Positions 52,231-64,000 of a DNA stretch of 64,000 nt are shown here, piece after piece. The stretch is from Pseudomonas jinjuensis. GTDB lineage: Bacteria > Pseudomonadota > Gammaproteobacteria > Pseudomonadales > Pseudomonadaceae. Under the pieces are notes generated by a model that made no database searches, was not told the origin of the DNA, and saw only the letters and a program-made list of their open reading frames with translations. A program made the position numbers and the translations under genes. How positions within the stretch are numbered: position 1 is the stretch's first letter; every line of letters begins with the position of its first letter. The DNA is taken from NCBI RefSeq assembly GCF_900103845.1, contig NZ_FNIJ01000004.1:124001-188000 (forward strand), written 5' to 3'.

Positions 52231-53543
52231 AGCAGGCCCCATTCGCCCAAGCGGGCATCCAGGTTGCTCAAGGGAATCGACCGGGCAGTCCGCACTTCTT
52301 CCGGGAGGTCGACAAGCAGACCAGGCAGCGCTCGGAATTCCTGCGCCGCATCCTTCAACCGGCGCATCAGATGGTTCGGATCGAGCAGGCCCTCCAGGGA
52401 TGCGCATACTGCCGCCCAGTCGGGCGCGCCTGATCGCTCGCTCTCCCATTTGGTGACACGTGTAACCCCTTCGGGATCGAGCACCATCGGGGCAAGATCG
52501 TAGATCGGCGCCAGCTGGAAGCGACCCTGGTAGCGGAAGATCGCGGTATTCCGGCCGTGGTTGTCCGAGTTGCCCAGGATGCGGTTGAGCAGGTCGCGCC
52601 GCACGTACTCGAATACCAGGCCCTCGACTTCATCGGACTGCTGGTTCGCCCGCCACAGGCCGGCCAGGCGGCGCAGCACGTCCTCATGTTTCATCGGCGA
52701 GCCCGGGACGGTATTTCCGCAGATCGAATAGACCGACTCCATCGGGATGCGCTCTACCCTGCCATCCACGATGCGCCGGTCGAAGCGAGGCATCCAGAGG
52801 CTGGGCTTGCCCGCCTCTTCCAGTGCCAACCCATCCATCGACACGGTATCCAGCCCCAGCTGCGAAATCGCCCTGTAGTAGTGATACTCGGCACGCAGGA
52901 TGTTCTTGTCGCGCTCGGTCACCTTGTTGCGCGCGAACTTGACGAGCCAGTGACGGCGCACCTGTGCGTCAGCCAGCACCGCATCCGCATGCAGGCCACC
53001 TTTGGCATCCTCGGTCATCAGGAGCTTCGGAGCCTCTCCCTGAGCGCCCGTTGCGCCTCCGATGGCCGCGCCAAGTTCGTATGCGTACTCGAGGAATTCG
53101 TTCGACCTCTCCACGACCTCCTCGCGCGAAAAGGCGACGGTCCGGCCCAGATCGATATGTTCGAAGGATTCCTTCACTCGCAGATGTCCGATGGGCGCCG
53201 GCGTACAACGCTTCAGGAGAAAGAACTCCATGTCCATCCCTTCGGGCTTCTCGCTGGAGAAGCGCACTTCCAGCGACCTCCGGGCGGCGCCTGCAGGGAC
53301 GATGTCGAAGATGAATGCCGGATAGCCCGTCTCGCGCACGAAGGTCCAGTTCATCGGCAAATTCACGCTGACCGCAGGCTCGAAAACCGACTCGACCCTG
53401 TCGATGAACTGCAGCAGATAGGCCTGGTCGTAGGCGACCGAACAGGCACCGTTGGCCACCTTCTGCGGGTTGTCGACAGTGAGCACCAGGGCGTCATGCC
53501 ATTGGCCATCGACATAGGTCTGGATCGTGATCTGCTCGGGCAT
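52227..53543 (-). CDS. hipA: HipA-family serine/threonine kinase toxin
   Basis: A 438-residue HipA kinase. The catalytic elements are intact: NSDNHGRN at 325-332 (catalytic Asp327 and metal-binding Asn332) and IYDLAPM with Asp349. A Gly/Ala-rich loop ATGAQGEAPKLLM (174-186) corresponds to the GVQPKL loop that is autophosphorylated in E. coli HipA, but the sequence differs. Family members phosphorylate glutamyl-tRNA synthetase or other synthetases and cause persistence. It is transcribed before its antitoxin gene. Two inverted repeats upstream are probable HipB operators. The module abuts the truncated phosphoglycerate mutase gene of the glycerol cluster. Confidence 0.9.
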   Translation of the reverse strand: MPEQITIQTYVDGQWHDALVLTVDNPQKVANGACSVAYDQAYLLQFIDRVESVFEPAVSVNLPMNWTFVRETGYPAFIFDIVPAGAARRSLEVRFSSEKPEGMDMEFFLLKRCTPAPIGHLRVKESFEHIDLGRTVAFSREEVVERSNEFLEYAYELGAAIGGATGAQGEAPKLLMTEDAKGGLHADAVLADAQVRRHWLVKFARNKVTERDKNILRAEYHYYRAISQLGLDTVSMDGLALEEAGKPSLWMPRFDRRIVDGRVERIPMESVYSICGNTVPGSPMKHEDVLRRLAGLWRANQQSDEVEGLVFEYVRRDLLNRILGNSDNHGRNTAIFRYQGRFQLAPIYDLAPMVLDPEGVTRVTKWESERSGAPDWAAVCASLEGLLDPNHLMRRLKDAAQEFRALPGLLVDLPEEVRTARSIPLSNLDARLGEWGLL

Positions 53544-53558
53544 TCAGGGATTCCAGTT

Positions 53559-53618
53559 TCAGAACTTTAATGCCGAGTAGAATAGAAGTACTAGCCTTTA
53601 TCGGCAATATAGTTCTGA
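53559..53618. promoter_or_regulatory. Long inverted repeat upstream of hipA
   Basis: TCAGAACTTTAATGCCGA (53559-53576) and TCGGCAATATAGTTCTGA (53601-53618) match as inverted arms at 16 of 18 positions around a 24-bp AT-rich spacer, 16 bp upstream of the hipA start. Probable operator pair for the HipB-like protein, overlapping the promoter. Confidence 0.65.
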
Positions 53619-53640
53619 TATTCCTGTCTTCTGGCCATGC

Positions 53641-53662
53641 ATTCAGCATTATAATGCTGAAT
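53641..53662. promoter_or_regulatory. Perfect 22-bp palindrome at the hipA / mutase-remnant junction
   Basis: The arm ATTCAGCATTA is followed directly by its exact complement TAATGCTGAAT. It lies 98 bp upstream of hipA and 3 bp past the stop of the mutase remnant. It could be a second operator or the trace of the recombination that created the junction. Confidence 0.6.
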
Positions 53663-53664
53663 TA

Positions 53665-53817
53665 TTAAGCGTTCCCCTTCTGTTTCTTTGGGCCATGAAC
53701 TCGAGAAGGCCCGCCGCATCCGCTTTCGCGGACTGGTCGTGCTGCCGCGAAGGCATTCGCCTCCGCGGCATCGCGCACGCCGACGCCATCCAGAATGATC
53801 AGGGTACGGGTGCTCAT
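53665..53817 (-). pseudogene. gpmI: Truncated cofactor-independent phosphoglycerate mutase (N-terminal remnant)
   Basis: A 50-codon frame starting 12 bp after the gapN stop with GAGGTGG as ribosome site. Its first 28 residues read STRTLIILDGVGVRD then AAEANAFAAARP, the LIILDGxG ... NAxxAA signature that begins GpmI (metal-binding Asp10 included). After about residue 28 similarity stops, and a TAA ends the frame next to the 22-bp palindrome. The essential phosphoserine region and everything C-terminal is gone, so no mutase can be made. Position and ribosome site show it was the next gene of the glycerol-to-pyruvate operon. Very short similarity is the main uncertainty. Confidence 0.6.
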
Positions 53818-53829
53818 CGCCACCTCACT

Positions 53830-55455
53830 TCACAGGATGTAGTCAGTGCTCAGGAAGCCCGACGCACGATTGCGAATGATCGAACTGACCAGTGCCTTGT
53901 TGTCGTCCTGGAACCTGGTTGCCACCAGGGTGCGGATGGAGAACGCGCGCAGCGCGTCATGCACCGAGAGGGTGCCCTCGGCGGAGTTCTTGCGGCCGTT
54001 GAACGGAAAACTGTCCGGACCGCGCTGACACTGGGCGTTGATGTTGATGCGCCCCACCTGGTTGGCAAACGCGTCCACCAGCTTGCCGATTTCGTCCGGG
54101 TCATTGCCGAACAGGCTGAGTTGCTGGCCGAAGTCGGACTCGCGCACGTAGTCGATCACCTCGTCCAGATCACGGTAAGGCACTACCGGGATCAGCGGGC
54201 CGAACTGCTCCTCGTGGTAAAGGCGCATCGTCGGGCTGACCGGACTCAGCACGGCAGGATAGAAAAAGCTCTGCTGGTGGCGGCCGCCGCCCGGGTTGAC
54301 CACCCTGGCGCCCTTGGCTACGGCATCCTCCAGCAGGGTGTCGAGGTAATCGATTTTCCCCGGCTCAGGCAGCGGGGTCAGGGCCACGCCGTCGTCCCAG
54401 GGCATGCCGGGCTTCAGTTTGCCCAGCCTGGCGCAGAACTTGTCGAGGAACGGTTCGAGCACCTCCTCGTGGACGAAGAGGATCTTCAGCGCGGTACAGC
54501 GCTGGCCGTTGAACGACAGCGCGCCGGTGAGGGCCTCGCTGACCGCGTTGTCCAGGTCGACCCGGGGCAGGACGATGCCGGGGTTCTTCGCATCCAGGCC
54601 GAGGGTGGCACGCAGGCGGTGCGGGCGTGGGTGCAGCTTCTTCAGGTCGCTGGCGACCTTGTTGGTGCCGATGAAGGCAAAGACGTCGATCTTGCCGCTC
54701 TCCATCAGCGCGCTGACCGTCTCGCGACCACTCCCGTAGATGATGTTTATCACCCCGGCCGGGAAGCTGTCGCGGAAGGCCTCCAGCAGCGGGCGGATCA
54801 GCAGCACGCCTAGCTTGGCCGGCTTGAACACCACGGTATTGCCCATGATCAGCGCCGGGATCAGGGTGGTGAAGGTCTCGTTCAGCGGGTAGTTGTAGGG
54901 GCCCATGCACAGGGCCACGCCCAGCGGCACGCGGCGGATCTGGCCGAGGATGCCCTGCTCCAGCTCGAAGCGGCTGGAGCGGCGATCCAGCGCCTTGAGG
55001 GCCTCGATGGTGTCGACGATATAGTCGCAGGTGCGGTCGAACTCCTTCTCGGAGTCCTTGAGGTTCTTGCCGATCTCCCACATCAGCAGCTTGACCACCG
55101 CCTCGCGTTGCTCGCGCATGCGGGCGAGGAACGCTTCCACATGCTGGATACGCTCGCCCACCCGCATCGTCGGCCAGGCGCCCTGGCCGTGATCGTAGGC
55201 CGCGACGGCGGCATCCAGGGCTGCCAGCGCGGCATCGGCATTCAGCAGCGGCGTGCTGCCCAGAACCACCTGTTCATCCCCCTGGTCACTGGCCAGGAAG
55301 ATCGGGCTGCGCACAGTGGCCAGGGGGCCGTCCCAGCGCAGCAGCCCACCATTCACCAGGTACTCGCGCTGCTCGATGGGGGCTCCCGGACGGTACTGTT
55401 CGGGAATCTCGGCGACAGTGGGAAAAAAGTTATGCAAGTGACTTTTTGTGCTCAT
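53830..55455 (-). CDS. gapN: Non-phosphorylating NADP-dependent glyceraldehyde-3-phosphate dehydrogenase
   Basis: A 541-residue aldehyde-dehydrogenase-superfamily protein of the longer bacterial GapN-like group. Landmarks: MGPYNYPLNETFTTLIPALI (184-203), LGLDAKNPGIVL (285-296), GQRCTALKILFVHEE with Cys320, and HEEQFGPLIPVVPY. The general-base position, usually Glu, is Asp288 here. It would oxidise glyceraldehyde-3-phosphate directly to 3-phosphoglycerate, giving NADPH and bypassing GapA and Pgk. It follows tpiA (62-bp gap). A 12-bp gap leads to the mutase remnant. Assignment rests on the superfamily signature plus the glycolytic neighbours. Confidence 0.83.
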   Translation of the reverse strand: MSTKSHLHNFFPTVAEIPEQYRPGAPIEQREYLVNGGLLRWDGPLATVRSPIFLASDQGDEQVVLGSTPLLNADAALAALDAAVAAYDHGQGAWPTMRVGERIQHVEAFLARMREQREAVVKLLMWEIGKNLKDSEKEFDRTCDYIVDTIEALKALDRRSSRFELEQGILGQIRRVPLGVALCMGPYNYPLNETFTTLIPALIMGNTVVFKPAKLGVLLIRPLLEAFRDSFPAGVINIIYGSGRETVSALMESGKIDVFAFIGTNKVASDLKKLHPRPHRLRATLGLDAKNPGIVLPRVDLDNAVSEALTGALSFNGQRCTALKILFVHEEVLEPFLDKFCARLGKLKPGMPWDDGVALTPLPEPGKIDYLDTLLEDAVAKGARVVNPGGGRHQQSFFYPAVLSPVSPTMRLYHEEQFGPLIPVVPYRDLDEVIDYVRESDFGQQLSLFGNDPDEIGKLVDAFANQVGRININAQCQRGPDSFPFNGRKNSAEGTLSVHDALRAFSIRTLVATRFQDDNKALVSSIIRNRASGFLSTDYIL

Positions 55456-55517
55456 GGGTTGCCTCTTTTTGTCGTTGTCTGGGCTCCGGGAACGCGCGTC
55501 CCGTACGCAGAATGGTC

Positions 55518-59186
<3,669 letters not shown>

Positions 59187-59234
59187 GGGTCTGCATCCTC
59201 CAGGGGGATTGAGTGTGTTCGCCGGGAAAAACAT

Positions 59235-60761
59235 TCAGGAGGCCAGGACACGAACCTGGCGCGACATTGATTGCAGGTAAGCGCGCAGGTGCTCTTGCTC
59301 CTGCGAGCTGAGGAACAGGCCGAGCTTGGTGCGTCGCCAGAGGATGTCCTCGGCCTCGCAGGCCCATTCCTGCTGGCACAGGTAGTCGACTTCACGGGCG
59401 TGCAGACTGGCGCCGAAGTGCTCGCCGAGATCGGCGGGGCCGCTGACGCCCTCGAGCAGGCCCCAGGTCCGGCTGCCGTAGGTGGTTGCCCAGCGCCGGG
59501 CGAGCTCCGGGGCAATCCATGCATGCCGCTCGCGCAACTGCTCGGCCAGCGTCTGGCTGTCGCTCATCTGTTCTCCACCTGGCAGCGGCATCGTCGCGGT
59601 CCACGGCCGCCCCATCAGCGGGAAGCAGGGCTTCAGCAGCTCTAGCGCAGCCTCGGCCAGCTTGCGATACGTAGTGAGCTTGCCGCCGAACACCGACAGC
59701 AGTGGCGGTTCGCCGGCGGCGCCCGACAGCGCCAGGGTGTAGTCACGGGTCACCGCCGAGGGATCGTCGGATTCGTCGTTGCACAGGGGGCGAACACCGG
59801 AGTAGCTGTGCAGGACGCTGTCCCGGCTCAGCTGGTGCTTGAAGTGGCGGTTGACCACCGAGAGCAGGTAGTCGGTTTCCTCGTCACTGATCCGGACCCT
59901 GGCCGGATCGCCCTGGTATTCGCGATCGGTCGTGCCGACCAGCGTGAAGCGGCCCAGGTAGGGGATGACAAAGACGATGCGCCGGTCCTCGTTCTGCAGG
60001 ATGTAGGCATGCTCGCCCTCGTACAGCCGCGGCACGATCAGGTGGCTGCCCTGAATCAGGCGGATGCCGTAGGGCGCCTTCTGCTCCAGGCCGGTTTCGA
60101 TGAAACGGGCGACCCAGGGGCCGGCGGCATTTACCAGCGCCTTGGCGCGGACGGTGAACCTGCTGCCATCGGCATGCTCGAGTTGCAGGCACCAATGGTC
60201 CTGCCGGCGGCTGGCGGAAACACAGCGCGTGCGGGTCCTCACCTCGGCGCCGTGCTCGCGGGCAGCCATGGCGTTGAGCACCACCAGGCGGGCGTCGTCG
60301 ACCGAGCAGTCGGAGTATTCGAAGCCGCGGCGGATCTCCGCCATGAGCGGGCTGCGAGAGTCGAATCGCAGGCTGCGTGAGCCCGGCAGCTTCTCGCGCT
60401 TGCCCAGGTGGTCGTAAAGAAACAGGCCGGCGCGGATCATCCATGCCGGACGCAGGTGCGAACGATGCGGCAGCACGAAGCGCAGCGGCCTCACGATGTG
60501 CGGGGCCTTGGCAAGCAGCACCTCGCGCTCGGCCAGCGCCTCGCGGACCAGGCGGAATTCGTAATGCTCCAGGTAGCGCAAGCCGCCATGGATCAGCTTG
60601 CTGCTGGCGGAGGATGTATGCCGGGCGAGGTCGTCCTGCTCACAAAGGAACACGGAAAGACCGCGCCCGGCGGCGTCGGCAGCGATACCCGCGCCATTGA
60701 TGCCGCCGCCGATCACGGCGACATCGTAGAGCTCGGTATTGGAGGAATTGGAAGGGCTCAT
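59235..60761 (-). CDS. glpD: Aerobic glycerol-3-phosphate dehydrogenase
   Basis: A 508-residue membrane-associated flavoenzyme: FAD motif DVAVIGGGINGAGIAADAAG, SSASSKLIHGGLRYLEHYEF, VGTTDREYQGDP, GVRPL and GGKLTTYRKLAE. It oxidises glycerol-3-phosphate to DHAP, passing electrons to quinone. GlpR-like operators lie just upstream (60782-60828), so it has its own promoter, and the downstream glycolytic genes could be read from it. Confidence 0.96.
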   Translation of the reverse strand: MSPSNSSNTELYDVAVIGGGINGAGIAADAAGRGLSVFLCEQDDLARHTSSASSKLIHGGLRYLEHYEFRLVREALAEREVLLAKAPHIVRPLRFVLPHRSHLRPAWMIRAGLFLYDHLGKREKLPGSRSLRFDSRSPLMAEIRRGFEYSDCSVDDARLVVLNAMAAREHGAEVRTRTRCVSASRRQDHWCLQLEHADGSRFTVRAKALVNAAGPWVARFIETGLEQKAPYGIRLIQGSHLIVPRLYEGEHAYILQNEDRRIVFVIPYLGRFTLVGTTDREYQGDPARVRISDEETDYLLSVVNRHFKHQLSRDSVLHSYSGVRPLCNDESDDPSAVTRDYTLALSGAAGEPPLLSVFGGKLTTYRKLAEAALELLKPCFPLMGRPWTATMPLPGGEQMSDSQTLAEQLRERHAWIAPELARRWATTYGSRTWGLLEGVSGPADLGEHFGASLHAREVDYLCQQEWACEAEDILWRRTKLGLFLSSQEQEHLRAYLQSMSRQVRVLAS

Positions 60762-60781
60762 ACGGGTTACCTTTTCTTAAA

Positions 60782-60828
60782 CGAAAACGATAGTTCGTTT
60801 TCGAAAATACTATGATAACAAAACGAAC
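60782..60828. promoter_or_regulatory. GlpR-type operators upstream of glpD
   Basis: CGAAAACGA TAGT TCGTTTTCG (60782-60803) is a perfect dyad; GTTCGTTTT (60794-60802) also pairs with AAAACGAAC (60820-60828). Half-sites of the TTCG/CGAA type are those of Pseudomonas GlpR. The glpD -35/-10 region (TTGTTATCATAG on the minus strand) lies between the arms. Confidence 0.75.
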
Positions 60829-61005
60829 ATTTCCAGCTCGAATTCGCGCGTTTTCGAATTTTTCGCGCCCAGGGACGAACGGGCGATAAGGGAAAAACAG
60901 TGGAGGCTACTGGTAGCTGGGGATATGAGGGGGGAAGCGAAGGGAGGGTTTACGAGGTACGGCTAGCTCTGGCGGGTCAAGGCGCCCCCCAGAGCTCTGG
61001 TGCAG

Positions 61006-61761
61006 TCAGACGACTTCCAGCTTGATCTTGTGCTCGGCCAGAAGCTGCGCCAGACGCGGGGCTGGCTGGGCGTCGGTGAAGACGCGGTCGACCTGGGTAA
61101 TGGAGCCAAGGCGGACCATGGCATTGCGCCCGAACTTGCTCGAGTCGGCTGCGAGGAAGACCTGGCGCGCGTTGTCGAAAATGGCCCGGGATACCCGCAC
61201 CTCGCTGAAGTCGAAGTCCAGCAGGCTGCCGTCCTCGTCGATGCCGCTGATGCCGACCAGGGCGTAATCGACCTTGAACTGCTGGAAGAAGTCGACCGTG
61301 GCCTGGCCGACAACGCCGCCGTCGTTACGCACTTTGCCGCCAGCGACCAATACCTCGAAATCCTCCTTGGCACTGAGGATGTTGGCCACATGCAGGTCGT
61401 TGGTGATCACCTTGAGCGCTTGATGGCCAAGCAGGGCGCTGGCAATCGCTTCGGTGGTGGTGCCGATGTTGATGAACAGCGAGGCATGGTCCGGCACAGC
61501 AGCGGCGACCGCCTCCGCTATGCGCCGCTTCTCGTCGTGCATCTGGCCGACACGCATGGAGTATGCGGTGTTCTCGACGCTGGAGTCGTAGGCAGCACCA
61601 CCGTGATAGCGCAGCAATAGACCCAGTTCGGAGAGCAGATTTATATCGCGACGAATAGTTTGCGGCGTGACGACGAAGGAGCGGGCCAGTTCTTCAATAC
61701 TGGCGTAGCCGCGCTCGCGGACCAGTTCGAGGATGTTCTGTTGGCGGGGCGCTAAGTTCAT
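61006..61761 (-). CDS. glpR: DeoR-family glycerol-3-phosphate repressor
   Basis: A 251-residue DeoR regulator: N-terminal HTH ([39 protein letters not shown]) and a sugar-phosphate-binding domain ([34 protein letters not shown]). GlpR releases its operators on binding glycerol-3-phosphate or related triose. It lies between glpK (88-bp gap) and glpD (244-bp gap), the standard Pseudomonas order. Confidence 0.95.
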   Translation of the reverse strand: MNLAPRQQNILELVRERGYASIEELARSFVVTPQTIRRDINLLSELGLLLRYHGGAAYDSSVENTAYSMRVGQMHDEKRRIAEAVAAAVPDHASLFINIGTTTEAIASALLGHQALKVITNDLHVANILSAKEDFEVLVAGGKVRNDGGVVGQATVDFFQQFKVDYALVGISGIDEDGSLLDFDFSEVRVSRAIFDNARQVFLAADSSKFGRNAMVRLGSITQVDRVFTDAQPAPRLAQLLAEHKIKLEVV

Positions 61762-61849
61762 ATGGCGTTCCTTTTTAGCGCCCGCAGTATACCCCAACGA
61801 ACATCCAGGCCAACCGCTCTCCCCTTCCAGGCGAGGTTCTGCCGGGCGA

Positions 61850-63367
61850 TCAGTCGTCCTCGGTCCAGCGACGGGTACGCGCCACCGCCTTCTTCCAGCC
61901 GGCGATCAGTACCCGTCGATTGTCCTCGGAGCAATTCGGTTCGAACACCCGCTCGATCCGAGCCTTGTCGCGCAACTCGTCGAGACTGCTCCAGAAGCCG
62001 CTGGCCAGTCCGGCCAGGTAGGCGGCGCCAAGTGCAGTGACTTCCTTCACCGCCGGGCGCTCGACCAGCGTGCCGAGCATATCGGCCTGGAACTGCATGA
62101 GGAAGTTGTTGCTTACCGCGCCGCCGTCGACACGTAGCGCCCTGAGCGGCTCGCCAGCGTCGCGCTGCATGGCTTCAAGCACATCGCAGGCCTGGTAAGC
62201 GATGGATTCGAGCGCTGCCCGAATCAGGTGGTAGGTCTTCACCCCGCGGGTCAGGCCGAAAACCGCGCCGCGTGCATAGGGGTCCCAGTAGGGCGCGCCC
62301 AGGCCTGTAAAGGCGGGCACAAGATAGACGCCATGGCTGTCCTTGGCTTTGGTCGCAAAATATTCGGAATCGAACGAGTCGTCGATCAGCTTGAGTTCGT
62401 CTCGCAGCCACTGGACTGTCGAGCCAGCGTTGAAGATCGCCCCCTCCAGCGCATAGGCCACCTCGCCGCGGGGCCCGCAGGCGATGGTGGTGAGCAACCC
62501 ATGTGCAGACTGCACGGCCTTGGCGCCGGTATTCATCAGCAGAAAGCAGCCTGTACCGTAGGTGTTCTTGGCCTGGCCGGGCTCGACGCACATGTGGCCG
62601 AACAGCGCCGCCTGCTGGTCTCCGGCGATGCCGGCGATCGGGATGCCGTCGTCCTCGTCGCAGCCGGCGATGCAGGCGTGGCCGTAGATTTCCGAGGAGG
62701 AGCGGACCTGCGGCAGCATTTCGCGCGGGATGTCGAGGATCTCGAGCATCCGGGCGTCCCAATCCAGGGTATGGATATCGAAAAGCATGGTCCGCGAGGC
62801 GTTGGTGAAGTCGGTGACGTGCACTCGGCCCTGGGTCATCTTCCAGATCAGCCAGGAGTCGACCGTGCCGAACAGCAGTTCTCCGCGCCGCGCGCGTTCG
62901 CGACTGCCTTCGACGTGATCGAGAATCCATTTGATCTTGGTTGCGGAGAAGTAGGGGTCAATGACCAGGCCGGTATGCTCCTTGACGTACTCCTCCAGCC
63001 CTCTGCTCTTGAGCTCCTCGCATATCGCGGCGCTTCGCCGGCACTGCCAGACGATGGCGTTATGGATCGGGCGACCGCTCTGCTTGTCCCAGATAATCGT
63101 GGTTTCGCGCTGATTGGTGATGCCGATGGCAGCCACCTGCCGGTGGTCGATGCCGGCTTGCGCCAGTGCTTCCACCAGGGTGGCGCTTTGCGTGGCCCAG
63201 ATCTCCATGGGGTCGTGCTCGACCCATCCCGTCTGCGGATAGATCTGCGTGAACTCGTGTTGCGCCACGCTGACGATGTTGGCATCGCGGTCGAGCACGA
63301 TGGCCCGTGAGCTGGTGGTGCCTTGGTCCAGGGCGACGATGTATTGCTTATTGTTGGTCTGGGTCAT
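61850..63367 (-). CDS. glpK: Glycerol kinase
   Basis: A 505-residue FGGY kinase: [61 protein letters not shown] and [19 protein letters not shown]. It phosphorylates glycerol to glycerol-3-phosphate. It lies 69 bp after glpF and 88 bp before glpR. Confidence 0.97.
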   Translation of the reverse strand: MTQTNNKQYIVALDQGTTSSRAIVLDRDANIVSVAQHEFTQIYPQTGWVEHDPMEIWATQSATLVEALAQAGIDHRQVAAIGITNQRETTIIWDKQSGRPIHNAIVWQCRRSAAICEELKSRGLEEYVKEHTGLVIDPYFSATKIKWILDHVEGSRERARRGELLFGTVDSWLIWKMTQGRVHVTDFTNASRTMLFDIHTLDWDARMLEILDIPREMLPQVRSSSEIYGHACIAGCDEDDGIPIAGIAGDQQAALFGHMCVEPGQAKNTYGTGCFLLMNTGAKAVQSAHGLLTTIACGPRGEVAYALEGAIFNAGSTVQWLRDELKLIDDSFDSEYFATKAKDSHGVYLVPAFTGLGAPYWDPYARGAVFGLTRGVKTYHLIRAALESIAYQACDVLEAMQRDAGEPLRALRVDGGAVSNNFLMQFQADMLGTLVERPAVKEVTALGAAYLAGLASGFWSSLDELRDKARIERVFEPNCSEDNRRVLIAGWKKAVARTRRWTEDD

Positions 63368-63436
63368 TTGGGTGGCCTTCTGGAGTTCGGGTGTAACAGG
63401 AGCGGGCCTCTTTGGCCCGTAGGAGGGCTGCGGCAG

Positions 63437-64000
63437 TCAGGTGTGGCTGGGCAGGTGGCGGGCGATCAGCCAACGGTAGGCGGCGGCGCCCAGGCAGGCG
63501 CCGAGAAGCGGAGCCGTCAAGGGGACCAGGAAATAGGGGATGTCCCGCCCGCCGGTCAGGGCGATGTCTCCCCAGCCGGCAAGGTAAGTCATCAGCCTGG
63601 GGCCGAGATCACGGGCAGGGTTCATGGCGAAACCGGTCAGGGGTCCCATCGAGCCGCCGATGACCGCGACCAGAAAGCCGATCAGCAGTGGCGCGAGAGG
63701 GTCGCGTGGCAGTCCGTTACCGTCGTCGGTCAGGGCCATGATCACGGTCAGCAGGATGCCGGTAATCACCGTCTCCACGACGAATGCCTGGCCGACCGAA
63801 AGCAGGGGGTTGGGGTAGGTGGAGAAGACCGAGGCCAAGGCAAGGCTGGCCTGGCTGCCGCGAACGATATGGTGGCTTTGTTCGTAAGCGAAAAAAAAGT
63901 TCGAATACAGCCAGTAGACCAACGCGGCGGACAGGAAGGCTCCCGTCAGCTGGGCGAGGATGTAGGCGGGCAACTTGCGGCGGTCGAAGCCGCCGAACAG
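63437..64000 (-). CDS. glpF: Glycerol uptake facilitator (5' end outside window)
   Basis: The C-terminal 187 residues of an MIP aquaglyceroporin; the start lies beyond the right edge. Visible: LFGGFDRRKLPAYILAQLTG, then the second NPA loop in GFAMNPARDLGPRL, whose Asp after the Arg is typical of glycerol channels, and GDIALTGGRDIPYFLVPLTA. It provides glycerol entry for the cluster. Confidence 0.95.
   Translation of the reverse strand: MFGGFDRRKLPAYILAQLTGAFLSAALVYWLYSNFFFAYEQSHHIVRGSQASLALASVFSTYPNPLLSVGQAFVVETVITGILLTVIMALTDDGNGLPRDPLAPLLIGFLVAVIGGSMGPLTGFAMNPARDLGPRLMTYLAGWGDIALTGGRDIPYFLVPLTAPLLGACLGAAAYRWLIARHLPSHT

Overview
The window is a GC-rich chromosomal segment of a metabolically versatile gammaproteobacterium, almost certainly a Pseudomonas. 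The lineage guess rests on the glpF-glpK-glpR-glpD order, a quinohemoprotein amine dehydrogenase operon, a GbdR-like regulator with a glycine-betaine-type ABC transporter, abundant REP elements of the 'GTAGGAGC' type, and codon usage. The species is not determinable by eye; the P. aeruginosa / nitroreducens / citronellolis side of the genus would fit (inference). No rRNA, tRNA, CRISPR array or intact prophage was seen.

Layout. 0-9.5 kb: a Rut-like cluster for oxidative opening of an unidentified N-heterocycle, with an alpha/beta hydrolase (cut by the left edge), a DUF1185 protein, two NCS1 permeases, an isochorismatase-type amidohydrolase, an LLM flavin monooxygenase, a flavin reductase and a chemoreceptor. 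Its promoters share one operator, TGGTATACCATAATAT, found four times. 9.5-12.7 kb: a VOC protein, a lone tyrosine recombinase and a crotonase lacking both usual catalytic glutamates. 12.9-13.9 kb: fluoride riboswitch, leader ORF, crcB and a DUF190 gene. 13.9-14.8 kb: a GFA-family protein and a universal stress protein. 15.1-21.1 kb: qhpADCB (quinohemoprotein amine dehydrogenase with its radical-SAM maturase) and a divergent AraC regulator. 21.2-27.9 kb: a Kef-type antiporter, an AI-2E transporter and a tripartite efflux system. 27.9-41.3 kb: a quaternary-amine-type region with a GbdR-like regulator, an MmgE/PrpD protein, a ProXWV-like transporter, EamA exporter, orphan GbcA-like Rieske oxygenase, LysR regulator, and a DHDPS-type aldolase / FAD amine oxidase / aldehyde dehydrogenase operon. 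41.3-48.1 kb: accessory genes (EamA, DUF4256, GST, three SDRs, LysR) with repeats and a MITE-like element. 48.2-51.8 kb: a small unrecognised gene, then a purine permease divergent from 8-oxoguanine deaminase. 51.9-53.7 kb: a hipA-hipB toxin-antitoxin pair in reversed order with strong palindromes.

53.7-64 kb is the most interesting part. All genes point left and together encode nearly the whole route from external glycerol to pyruvate: glpF, glpK, glpR, glpD, pyruvate kinase, a small ORF, enolase, triose-phosphate isomerase and a non-phosphorylating NADP-type GAPDH. The one missing step, phosphoglycerate mutase, is represented by a 50-codon remnant with the N-terminal signature of cofactor-independent phosphoglycerate mutase, directly after gapN and broken off where the hipAB module begins. 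The cluster therefore looks like a self-contained glycerol-to-pyruvate operon that lost its mutase at a recombination junction.

Repeats are unusually intimate with genes. REP-type elements, a second interspersed repeat family and a 163-bp foldback element supply the stop codons of several genes (first NCS1 permease, DUF4256 gene, GST gene, hipB).
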